Assembly: GCF_032062135.1 (NCBI RefSeq)
Contig: NC_092860.1
Span: forward strand, 128,969,926 to 129,033,925
Direction of reading: 5' to 3'
Source of the DNA: Pyxicephalus adspersus
Taxonomy: Eukaryota; Chordata; Amphibia; Anura; Pyxicephalidae
DNA length: 64,000 nucleotides
The notes beneath the pieces are model-generated. The model was not told where the DNA came from and ran no database searches. It saw nothing but the letters and a program-made list of their open reading frames with translations. Numbering within the stretch: the stretch's first letter is position 1; the number at the start of each line of letters is the position of its first letter. Below, one piece after another: positions 35,954-47,096 of this stretch. Both the position numbers and the translations under genes were made by a program.

Positions 35954-36045
35954 ACTACTTCGGTTTACTACTTACTACTTACTACTTCGGTTTACTACTT
36001 ACTACTTCGGTTTACTACTTACTACTTACTCGGTAAAACTACTTA
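35954..36045. repeat. Minisatellite with ACTTCGGTTTACTACTTACT unit
   Basis: The 20-bp unit 'acttcggtttactacttact' recurs with starts at 35957, 35984 and 36004; an extra 'actactt' in the first unit gives spacings of 27 and 20. A decayed final unit ends near 36045. Unit identity is high, so the array is probably young and variable. Confidence 0.85.
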
Positions 36046-37870
36046 AAAAAAATTTGACTTTGGCCAATGAAGGTAAACAAGACTTTCCATGAATTCCCTT
36101 TGCACCATCCTGTTACATAATATTTAAATTTTTGCAGCCCTGTGATTTTTTTCCTTTTCACAATCCTACTTGATGTGTTGGACAGATGAACCAGAATTGG
36201 ACAGCGTAGTGGTATGTGATTAAGGGACCAGAATTGCACAGAATGGTGTACAGAGTGGTACCAATCTCAGACTACATATATGCACCTTATATAGTGCAGA
36301 GCACAGCAGTGGGTATGTTTGTAATACTAGGTGGACGTCAACAGAAATGAAATAGTCCTGCAGATAGCATATTATTAGTAGGGTGATTAAAGTTGGGGAT
36401 AAGCAGAGTCTGGATATAAGAAGTATGTGAAGTCCTTCTTAAATCTTGATGTGCTTTATGCTTTTTTTCCAGATTTGCGCAATTACATTATCACATTGTG
36501 CAGAAACTTCCTGTAACAAAGACCAGTCATTGCTGCCCTGTCTTTTTGTGCAAGATACGCTGGTCTTGTATTCATAGCTCTTCTCTCTGCACAAGCTATA
36601 TACAGCACAGTAATTATGTCACTGCATTTGGTGCATGTCAAGTAGATTTATATTGTTTGTGGTTATTGAGGAATATATTTAGATGAAAGTTTTAATGTCT
36701 GGAGAAAAGAAAATTACATTGCAAGTTCCATCTTAACGCCTTGACGTGTCTGACTCCGATTAAGATGTTTAATCATAAGGCACATAAGGCTTTGATACTC
36801 AGGGGAGATTAAATGATTCAGGGCATAACTTACGTATCTTCTAATATCTTCTAATATTCCTGCGATTCATATATAAGTATCTTTTTGTTATGATATTTTA
36901 GACTTACACACTTATTTACCTATCTGTAACAAGCAATTGGGAGTGATATACCCAAACACACACGCATAAACACATACATGCACATGCAAACACAAAATAG
37001 GTTATCTAGCATATTTCACATACATGCACCTGCAGTAGTACATGTCCGTAGTAACGCCTAGAAATTCTGCCATTAAACTTGACAGAAAATGAGAAAACTC
37101 TGAGTATATTTTGGTGTTGCTGAACTTTCCACAATTAATGGAATATTTGTAAAGTAAAAAATATGCAATCATTAATGCAGACTTGTTATTACAAGCAGCC
37201 CCAATGAGCCGCTGGTAAAAATGACTGGTTTATTTTAATATACTGTGTAGGATGATAACCATTTCAAAACGGTTTTGCAAGGTCCTTACTAGCTGCAGGA
37301 AAGGAAAACTAATTTCTTCTTGGTTACACAGGCAGACAATAAGTGGAAATGCTGCTGTGCTATTGTTAAAAAAGACTCATTTGAAAATATGTTTCTTTGA
37401 TGGAACTGGTAATTGCTTCTTTACAGGATAAATTACTGAGATAAGTGCAAGAGCGGCACAGCAAACCGGTGTACACTTGCTGGCAATATACTGCAATGAG
37501 GATATGAAGATCAATGAACTTATGAAGTCTAATTTAATAAAACACTGCATAGTTTTAAGTCCTAACAAACAAATAAAACTTTGCAACTGACAACACAATA
37601 CACATGTGTGATGGTTTGTGGTATACAGTCATGAAGCATGCTAATGTCTGCTAATAGGAAATCTGTGCTGAGAGATGTATGGAGGTTGCCATTGTTCACT
37701 CTATACTTATAAGGGAAGAAAGTAAGGGAAATCTAAAATTTATATCCCTTACAAGACGAGAAATAAAAGTGAAATCTTCCTATGGAGGCACATGACCTGT
37801 GACTCCGTAACTGTAGATGTTCCCTTATTTTGGGGTTTACATCACTTTCATTCGTGTCTCCAGCACTGGG
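36046..37870. other. Noncoding stretch
   Basis: No gene recognised. The segment 36730-36850 is repeat-free with 'ccgattaagatgtttaatc' and could be a conserved noncoding element. A CA-rich region ('cacacacgcataaacacata') lies at 36950-37000. Confidence 0.55.
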
Positions 37871-38000
37871 ATAAAAGGAAAACTTAGACTGTAAGCTCTT
37901 CTGAGCAGGAGCCTTTACTCCTCCTGTATTATTGTCTGTACTATCTGTCATTTGCAACCCCTAAGTATTTTACAGAGCTGCATAATATGTATAAATACAG

Positions 38001-38033
<33 letters not shown>

Positions 38034-38080
38034 AATAATAATAATAATAATATTAATAATATTTGTAATAATAATAACAT
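37871..38080 (+). mobile_element. L2-type LINE 3' tail with self-complementary ATT/AAT run
   Basis: Blocks in order: 'gactgtaagctcttctgagc', 'atctgtcatttgcaacccc', 'agagctgcataatatg', 'tataaatacagtttatt', then a pure ATT run that switches to AAT (about 37993-38080). More diverged than the copies at 26050 and 54120, with part of the 'ttggcgc' block deleted. The switch from ATT to AAT units makes the tail able to fold back on itself. No coding sequence. Confidence 0.82.
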
Positions 38081-38322
38081 TTCTCCAAGATATAATAGAT
38101 CTATAGAGACACTGTCACCCTGCCCATGCTTGCCCTCCTCTCAACTTATAATATTATCTAAATTATTAACTTTTATTTATAAAGCCTCAACATTGTATGC
38201 AGTGATTTTTTTCTCTTTTTGATATGTTTTTTGCCTTGCCACTCCTTCCTCCATCACAGATGGCCATTCAACTACAAGGGAGCATATGATCTACTCCAAC
38301 GTGTCTGAGCCAATTGTTACTT

Positions 38323-38354
38323 CCAAGCCCTGTAACACCAGTTACAGGGCTTGG
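38323..38354. repeat. Perfect 14-bp stem-loop with 4-base loop
   Basis: 'ccaagccctgtaac' (38323-38336) pairs exactly with 'gttacagggcttgg' (38341-38354) across the loop 'acca'. A pyrimidine-rich tract ('ccccccctcccgc') follows. It could be the fused ends of a small foldback element, or a hairpin RNA. No T-run follows and there are no transcript signals, so function is unknown. Confidence 0.9.
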
Positions 38355-41228
38355 GGTCATCCCCCCCTCCCGCTATTCCCCGTTGCCTGAACCCTTGATT
38401 TCAATGTTAGCTGCAATGTGGGTAGGAGCAGAGTTTCTGACAATATACTGTATAAGTATACATTATGTAAAATAGCTATCTCTGACAATTTACCAGTAAG
38501 TGATAAATATGAACACATCCATTATTTACTGTCAGCCGTGCATGAATATGGAAAGAATTTTGCAGCCCCCTTGTAAAAAGAAATATTTTAAAAAAACAAT
38601 GCTGACCTTACAACCAGCTCACTTAAAATCTGCTCACTGTCAGTAACTGCTGGTGCTGTCACTGGCCCTCCCCATGAGATCCCGGGAAAGCTGGGAATCC
38701 CCAACCCTACAAGCTGAAGATTCAGCACTGTGTAGCAGAATTTTCTAAAGGGTATTGGGATTTTCTGCTTTTTAGGATCTAATAAGAAGGCCCAGTAATG
38801 CCCACTCATGTAGCCAAAAGAAGGAGTGGGGTGTTTTTTGAAACCTTTGTTGAGGGGTTGCAAAAAAAGCAAATCTTGAATTTAATTTCCTGTAATTCTA
38901 TGTTCTTGATATAGCATTATACAAAAATGTTTAAATTCAAATTTTAAATTCCTCCTGATTTAAACAGTTGTTTTTATTTTATCATTATTTTTTTGTAAGG
39001 ATAACTACTGTTTAATGTGTTACCTAATACAGCAATGGAATATGGGTAACCTTTCTTTTACATAAACTATTTATTCATTTTTTAAATTTTTTGGTGTTCT
39101 TCTAAAACACTGATGACAATAAACCTCATGACCACATTAGAATGAGTCTAGTGTTGCTCTGCTGAATTGCCTTTAGTTTTTACCCTGTTACAGTTCTAGA
39201 AAAAAGAAGAAGAATGCTGAGTACAGCAAAGTGCATGTATGGCCATGATGGAGAAAATAGACTGTCATGTGCTTTGAGGGCAATGACCACTGTGAATAGA
39301 TCATTGTTCTATGAATAGCTTTACACAATATATTAGTAGTATAAAAATTAAAAAATAATGCTATATATTATAATAATAATAATTACTCCTTTACTACTAT
39401 TCATGAAAATGTGTAATAGAAGTATACAACCTGTAGGAATAATTTAGCAATTTACACCTCCTATAATCTTTTTTTCTTTTTGCTTTGTACACCCTTTTAA
39501 TTTCCAGGGCCAAACCTATTTTGCCATTTTACATGGATTTAAAGAGTGTGCTCTCTGTAGCTTTCATTTAATGTTTAATCTTTGCAGTCAGATTGCATTC
39601 AGGCAGCACTGACCCAATAACGGGGTACGCTCACACTCCTGCTTGTTGCATAGCTTGTATTATTAATTTTTCTTTCAAGCAGTCAGACTTTTTTCCTGCT
39701 CAGCTATGTGAATACCAGGCTGTCACAAGTTTTAATTCATGAAGCATAAACACAGTTCAGAGCCATAACTGATCCTTGAGGTTTGCTGTAAAACTTTTAT
39801 GATTAAAGTTCTACATTTTGTTTTAAAGTATATTTAGGGACATTTTTTTATTTTAGATAGAATAGGAGAGGGTATATAGTTTTGGTTTTGCCACTTGTGT
39901 CTCATTAGGGACAATTACTACAATAAGTAAAAGGATATCTTTCATGTGTAATGATAATCCCCCCTTAGAGAATGGTCATAGGAGCAATTTGAAGATTTAC
40001 CCTCTTTATCCGTTCTGGTGGTGAATCAAAATTTAGCTTTTACCCTCATTTTATTTATATCGATAATGGTGATCAGGACAATGTAAATCTACCCAATATG
40101 TACATAGGCAGCATAAAAACCTGACAGTGGTTTTAATCAATCACCAATCCACTATATCCCAATCTAAAAAGGGTTTTGCCATTCACAAAAAAACCCCAAT
40201 GCTCAACTTAAGGACCAATAGCCGATCCCTTAGTAAACTGAATTTGCAGTGGATATTTTACTAAGCTTAGTGAACATGGTACAACATTTCTTTTTCAAAA
40301 ACCACCCAGTAGTGTGCAAGGAAAAAAAACTAGCATGTGGTTGGATAACTAAAGCCAGAAGAGCTTTACTACATTCACTAAGCCAAGTTTCTAAATTATC
40401 TCTTGTAGAGTGCAAATTCACATTGCTCGGTAAACAGCCACCCTATATTTCACCAGGTAGAGTTGAGGAAGAGGAAAAGAGGAAGGAGACATGTAAGATT
40501 TCAGTATGCTTTCTGTTTCCATGGATAGGACAAAAGTAGAAGGTTGTCATATGTCTCCAGACCAAATGAAGATATACTCTTCTACTGATGACAACCTTAA
40601 AATGTTTTATTATCCCTTATTGATAAATTAACTAATAGACATGTTGGATCTTCCCATTAGGAAAATGAATAGTAATACAAAAAAGAGGTTCTAACACTTT
40701 CTCACTCTGTTCCACTGGAGGTTTACTTTAATAAAGCCATAATAAAGAGGGTGAGAAAGAGGTGGTACAGGGCATAGATCCAGTATCAGAAACCATTATC
40801 CCAACAGTATGGGTTCTATTCAACCACATTTACTGACTTGATAGAACGTTGTGACAATCACTGTGATGACCATTTATCAGATACACTGACATGCTTTTTT
40901 CTTTCCATGTCACAACTACCTTTAAGAAAGAACCTGCTTTTCCCAGACAAATATGCTTTTTGTTCAGAATAAAAAAAGACTGCTTTGGATCTACTGATTG
41001 TGATCACAACTGATGATAGATGTTGCACTGCATCTGATAAATTGTGTTACATGTACCATTTTGTCAAACTATTTTTGTGTGCAAGCTTCCCATAAAAAAT
41101 AACCTAAGCAGCTGCACACAGCACACCAGAGCAAAATATCTTATCAGATTTAAGGGGTATGTTGGATGAATCACAAAAAGTCTAAAATCCTAAATTAATG
41201 ATGAAAACAATGTCTCTTCCTCGATAAA
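38355..41228. other. Noncoding stretch
   Basis: Open frames up to 96 codons (40249-40539 plus; 38588-38872 minus) have no recognisable features. Short AAT/TAA runs near 39370. No named repeat. Confidence 0.6.
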
Positions 41229-41330
41229 TAGATAAAGAGTAAGCTATTTGAGACAGGAATTCATGATGGAATAGTCTACACTTTGCATTGCCGCTTACAC
41301 TGGCAGAGATACATAAAGATAATAAATGAA
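41229..41330 (+). mobile_element. Possible very old L2-type tail
   Basis: 'gagtaagctatttgagacagg' resembles the L2 'tgtaagctctttgagggcagg' block. It is followed at the expected distance by 'tttgcattgccgcttacact' and 'atacataaagataataaatg', in the position of the 'gcgctatataaataa' end. Divergence is high, so this is tentative. Confidence 0.3.
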
Positions 41331-42849
41331 GTCTATTCTTCATGGATCATATCTTTCAGAAAATAACAGTGGGACAGTAGTAGTCATTTCTCTTCTGTCT
41401 CCAGCTGCCTGCTGGCATAGATCAGAATTTCCATAGGATGCACCTAAAATATCTAGTGAAGATCAGAGCTCTCCTCTGTACAATGAAATGTACTGTTAGC
41501 ATCACTGGAAATGGAAATATTCTGAACACATCTCCTGAAGGCAACTGGCCTCAATGATTAATGATCGCGGTAGAGGAATTTCATTCACCCCTCTGATGAT
41601 CTACCAGAAGCTAATACATGAATCTATTTGTTCATTTTAAAAATATTATTTATTGAAAATCATATCAGCAGAGCTTAGACTGGCCATAGATGCCCTCATA
41701 TTTTGAATAATGCAAGAACAAAAGACTTGTTGGTTGTTCCCATTGCTGTGGATAACATTTCTATGTATTGGACGGACATCAGTGGTTCAACTCTTAACTT
41801 AAATACTAAAAATTGACTTATCCAACCAGAAAGATCAGTCAGATTTCATAGGGATGGCCGGGTGACATTTCCAGGTCTGTTCCAGGTCACACTGTTGGTG
41901 CCTTAAAGAGTTCTTTGGACTCTACCTAGACTTCTGCAATTGGGAACCCATAAACATCGTGAAAGGTTGCATTATTATTGCAATGGGAACCAAATTTATA
42001 TGATACATAAAAATAAAAAATTGGTATTGAAAATCTGCTCAGAAAAAAAGTAAATCAATAATGAGGAGGTATGTGTGCTTTGGTATCTGACTCCTTGTCA
42101 CTTTTCCAAATTCATGGCCTACCTATCTCTCTTTTACTGGTAAAGGCTAAACAAAAATAGGTTGTAGGTACAATTAATTGTATACTTCAGTTTACAATAT
42201 TTTTTATCATACTGTTGAAGAGTATGGAGAATATGACTAAGCGGCCAGTTCTGGAAATTTATGTCCCAGCATGTCTTTAGGTAGCTCCATTGCTGGGCCA
42301 GGCATGTGGGTAATGACAGCAGAGGTGACGTGTAATCTTTACAAAACCCTGTTACCACCCTATTTTATGAGTTAGTGGTGCACTTCACAATATTAAGAGG
42401 GAGCAAGCATATGGATGGGCAAATACAGGTGGCTGCACTCCATGCTCCAGCTAATTGCAGCAAACATATTGCAATACAAGGATTCATACTGCAGACTGTT
42501 CCAGTTCTAACCAAGCAATCATTTAGAAAAGCAATATGCAAGCCAAGGAAGATCTGAAAAGATGACGATTATGGAGTCAACAAGTCCTTTATCTGTAATT
42601 TTTGTCTGTGTCCTGGGGCACAACAGGCAGAGAAAGGTTAACTTGTCAGCGTCATTCATAACCAGTGTACCTATTAGGAGGACTTCTTTTTCGTCCTTCT
42701 GTCATGATGACCTGGAGGGTAAACCTCAGACAGCAGTAAACAGAAAAGATACAGAAACAGAAGATATCTGAATAGAGTAAAACATGATGACAAATATGCA
42801 GGAAATTAGAATTAGGGTTACTAAAAAACTCAGTAGTGTAGTCACAAAA
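41331..42849. other. Noncoding stretch
   Basis: Open frames up to about 83 codons, none with features. No repeat recognised. Confidence 0.55.
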
Positions 42850-43200
42850 AAAGAAGAGAGGACATGGTACATGCCCGCCCCCATGCACCCCTGTCTGTGT
42901 CATTCAAAAGAGAAGACCTCCCTCAGAATGATGTCATGATACTAGAACCTGCACAGGTCTGAGCCTGTGATGCGAGAGTGAGTGAGTTGTGTTCAGAGAG
43001 ACACCCCGCCCAACGCCCGGAGCCTGTGATTAGCACGGGGGACATAACCTGCCGCTCTGGCCGGTGCGCCCCCCCAGCAGGGTCCTTCTCTTGATCCCGA
43101 GGGGGAGAGGACCGGCAAGAGCTGTGTACCACCAAAGACTTCTTTGTAAAAAAAAAAGACTGGGAACCCATGCTCACTCCTGAAAAAAGTGAGAACACAG
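42850..43200. repeat. GC-rich island, probable transposon-derived fragment of unknown class
   Basis: A sharp change to high GC and CpG ('caccccgcccaacgcccgg', 'gccgctctggccggtgcgcc', 'gatcccgagggggagagg') between AT-rich flanks, with an A-rich tract at 43147-43158 near the right side. The texture resembles a recently inserted frog repeat, and I recall similar wording in other frog sequences but cannot name the family. Terminal repeats or target duplications were not found. Two 91-codon minus frames inside have no domain. A small CpG-island promoter cannot be excluded, but no transcript-like sequence follows. Confidence 0.4.
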
Positions 43201-44436
43201 CATTCCCACCCCTGCCTACTCACCTGTACCCCACTACACACCTGTATAAACTTCAAGCACTCATTCATACAAGCATTTGGTTACAGTATGTATTTAATCA
43301 CAACAAATACTACTGCGTGATTGTGTGTTGTGTTAAGGATAATGAACGGGTTTCTACTGAACTGCAATAGATGAATCAATTGCATGACATTTCAAGGTAG
43401 CTGCCACAATGTATGGTATAAATGTTGGGTACTTTGGTGCGTTGTGTGTGTGCATTTCTGTACTGTACTATACAATGTGTGATGCTAACACATGTTACCA
43501 AGAGTGAATGAGCCCTAATGGTAATGTGCTTTCATTTTACACATGGGTAGTTAGGATAAATTTGGACAGCAACTTCAAATCATTACAAACACAAAGGTTA
43601 CACCACATGGGCACACGCCACACTTCTTCATAAGTTATCAAGTTCTTTGTTTAGTTACGAATATAATAGCTTGGTAGTTATAATAGAAATATTTAATTAT
43701 ATTATTTTATTTAAATAAAAAATATCGTATTTTATATTATAATATTTTATTTACATAATATTGATGATTTTGCACAATAAAACATTTGTTAGTCTTCATA
43801 ATTGTTCAATGCAATGTACACTTCACCACTGTAGGGCTTTTACCTTTCAGTGCCTGGTCCCTTGTCTGTGAAGGAAAAAGAAAAAAGTGAAATTCCACTA
43901 CAACTACCAGACCTCATTTTAGGTCAAACTGAGAAAATGAAGATTGAAAACCACCTCGGTTTTTTTCCTGAGTTCTAATCGCTTGACTGCTTAACACTCA
44001 TTGACACCTGACACTGCAAGACAATGTGATGAGCATTGGTGTAACAACAAAGAAAAGTTACCATCCAAAGAATATCAAATACATTACTCAGATTCTGTAA
44101 AGTTTTCTTTTGTAAAAAATTTAATATATTTCTTTGTTTAAAATGTCGGATATGTTTTATACATTTTCTTATTGCTTATATCTTCATTTTACAAATAATC
44201 AATAAATACCGGGTTCTTTATGGTATAAGTAAACTTGGCTGAAAATGCTGGGATTTCTAAAAAGAATGTCCAGCATTGGCCTTTTCACTTTTTTACTCCA
44301 TCTAACCATTTTGTATCCGGTAGTTGAAAGGTAAGTAGTGTTTCCCTTTCTTAAATCATTTATGTGTGTTATGTGTGTAATCTGATCTCCTAATATTCAC
44401 AACCTGTCTATTAGAGCTACTCACAGCATAGAAGAA
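43201..44436. other. AT-rich noncoding stretch
   Basis: Very AT-rich around 43680-43760. No gene or recognised repeat. Confidence 0.6.
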
Positions 44437-44437
44437 A

Positions 44438-44730
44438 GGCTGCATACACACGTTCAATATTTGTTATTAATAATTATAAAAAGACGGAAAGATGAACGGG
44501 AGATGTATAGTGCCGTTCTGCTCTATGGGGAGGGGAGGGTGAAACAACAGAGCTGCACCCCGCATCTTCTCCTCTTTACTTGTAATATGAACGTATGTCA
44601 CTTGTGGATCTGCCAGGACAGATCAATGAACGACATCAGATGAACGCTGTACACACATCAGATTTTCGTCCGTTACTAACCCTGAGGCGATTATTGGATG
44701 AGAATCATTTGACGTGTGTATGTAGCCTTA
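44438..44730 (+). mobile_element. Harbinger-like MITE, moderately diverged
   Basis: Ends 'aggctgcatacacacg' and 'cgtgtgtatgtagcct' are inverted copies. The interior follows the copy at 59858-60188 in the same orientation: 'gccgttctgctctatgggga', 'ggatctgccagg', 'gctgtacacacatcagattt' and 'gatgagaatcatttgacgtg'. The flanking triplets (gaa, tag) no longer match, so the insertion is older than those at 33355 and 59858. Short open frames inside (44461-44643, 44595-44819) are repeat translations. Confidence 0.85.
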
Positions 44731-46741
44731 GTCACTCTAGCTTATACAAGAAAACTATAATTTTTTATTATGGACATTTCATATGTCATATTCATATTTC
44801 TTTAATTTTTCAGTCCTGACAATATTTAGGAAAAAAGATACCTGCTATACATTTTCTTAATTCATGCTTTTCCATTTCTGAAAATTTAAGAAATATGTAA
44901 ACTTTTTTTTTCTTTTGGCTTTGGAAGACATTCAAAACTTCCTTTTTAGATGTTCACCCTTGGGAATTTACAATGTCATTTGCATTTTTGTCATGACAAT
45001 GCTTTGTTTTCAAGTCTCAGATTTTTTTTGGACTCTTTTTTTTTTCCTTCTAATAGTTCTTTGGAATTTTGGCAAACAAAACCCAGCCCTTAGGATACCA
45101 TATGGACAATAAAAGTGCGTTTGAAGAACATAATTTATCGCATCTTTTTCACTTCACTTCAATAATCCCTTTTTTGCACATTTCAAAGAGTTGCAGATTA
45201 CTAAAGAATGGTGAAAAGCTTGAGAAGGTACATAAATAACGTGGGTGAATAGAAGAACATTTCTTGAGTAATGGCTCATTAGTCACTGTAATTTAATTAA
45301 TATCCTCACAATTAATTACATGGAATGGTAATGCTTTATGTATTTCTTTTTATTGACAAGTTGATTTCAATAAACATACTTGCAGATTGCAAAAATATTG
45401 CAATGTTTTGTAATATTAGTTAAATTAAGCCATATTAGAATATACTCATTTTATCAAGAGCAAGGGGGGTGATAAAAAAAAAACGGAAGGTGCACTTGGT
45501 AGGCATTTAGTTTCTGATTAGCTTTCCATATGTAGATAGTTTAAGTGGGTGGCTTTTCTGTGCTTATTGGCAATTTCAATCTAAGGGGTAGGAGGACCAA
45601 AGCTGAGACCTTACCTACAGCTTTATTCCTCTCTAATCTGTCTTTGGCTATGAAAATACAGTCAGCATATGTTAAAAAGATCACACTGCTAAAAAGTGTC
45701 TGCATACCCTCACCAAATAAGAAAAAGTGAATCAGATTACATGTCTTCAGATTTTCCCATGATTGCCCAATTTAACAGATCACGGATCAAAGCAGGATGA
45801 GATTTTTAAAGACTGCCATCTCTAGTTATAGCATGGGTGGTGCCAAAACCATTAGAGATAACATGAATAGACAGTCTCCTGCCCAGAGGCTTCCAATTTA
45901 CAATTCAAAAATCCTGCAAGCTTTGGGCAGGGCTGAATTGCTTATCATGGAAAGGTATTTAGGGTTAATTGATGAGTCAGGGAGGACTGAACAGTCAAAG
46001 TGATGATTAACTTTATATGTGTGACCCATTCCCATTTGTTTTTTTTTTTCTAGGAGCTATCCATAGACTAGATGTCATCCTTCCTGCCTCCTACACCACA
46101 TATATCACATTACTTGATAAAAGCAAAAAAAAAGAAATCACTAGAATCAGCAAACTAAGCGTGGGAAGCGTTGAGAATGTTTTCATTATTATTTTACATG
46201 ATTCACAAATTAAAATTGGCATATGCACAGAACGTTGATTGAATATAATTCATCCCTTCTGTTGTTTATGTATCTATGTAAAAGTTTAGAAAAGTTCCAA
46301 AGCGCACACATTGTTCCAGTACTGTCTATGTCTAAGTGCACAAGTTCAATGTTAGAATATAGCTGAAGACATAAAGACAGGCCAGACAGCACTTCTTATC
46401 ATTAATCGATATCCAAGTCACATAGGTGAGGGTTCTTTAGGGAGCCAAATTCTCTCTGACTTTCTTACCAAAGGCATGCAGACTTTTGATAAAATAGAAC
46501 AAGGATCTCTGCCTGCAGTTCTAGTGAATTTGAATTTAGTTAACTTTTAAAAAAAATATACACTGAATCAGCATGATTTATATCCATTTTTACCACCGGT
46601 ACCCTGGTCTATTTTTTCTTCAAACCACTTATCATACCTGTGTGTTTTACTGCACAAACACTGACAATACATTTTATTGAATGGGAAATTGAATCCGAAG
46701 TGCAAATCAGATAGTGTGCATATGGCAATACTCTTCATGCC
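44731..46741. other. Noncoding stretch
   Basis: Open frames of 60 to 73 codons have no features. 46217-46239 holds the source-like copy of a 23-bp sequence found again inside the MITE at 46742-47096. T-rich tracts at 44904 and 45040. Confidence 0.55.
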
Positions 46742-47096
46742 TTATGCAACATATACACATTCAGTATTTTGAGTACGTTTCCAGCAACAAAAAGGTAACA
46801 GACAAATGAACACACTCTATACAAACAGCGCCATTCTGTTCTATTGAGATGACGAGCAAGCAGCACCACACTGGCATATGCACAGAACGTTGATGACAAG
46901 GAGATGACAAGCGAGCAGCACCCCACTGTGCTCTTCACCACTATTGATGTAGTTCCCCATCGGTTGTCTATGGATCTGTCAGGGAGGACTCATGAACGAC
47001 TTCGCACCACCGCTGTACACATTTCAGATTCTTGCCAGAGAGGAGCCTGACCATTTATATTGGGCGAGAATTATCTGACATGCGTACATAGCCTTG
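46742..47096 (+). mobile_element. Harbinger-like MITE, old, with internal duplication and inserted segment
   Basis: The left end 'tgcaacatatacacattcag' and the right end 'gacatgcgtacatagcct' correspond to the 'agctgcgtacacac' termini of the younger copies. The interior 'cagcgccattctgttctatt', 'ctatggatctgtcaggg' and 'gctgtacacatttcagatt' matches the family in the same orientation as 59858. Flanking triplets are tta and ttg, so close to a TWA duplication. It is longer than the relatives at 33355 and 44438 because a 27-bp block is duplicated (46846-46872, 46901-46927) with a short segment between (see 46872-46894). Confidence 0.75.
46872..46894 (+). repeat. 23-bp segment identical to 46217-46239
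   Basis: The 23 bases here, containing 'catatgcacagaacgttgat', are identical and in the same orientation at 46217-46239, 655 bases upstream. They lie between two copies of a 27-bp block of the MITE. This looks like copied filler DNA from a repair or replication-slippage event. Confidence 0.85.

Noticed and set aside
42923..43268. Two 91-codon minus-strand frames in the GC-rich island
   Set aside because: No domain; open because of GC-rich composition.
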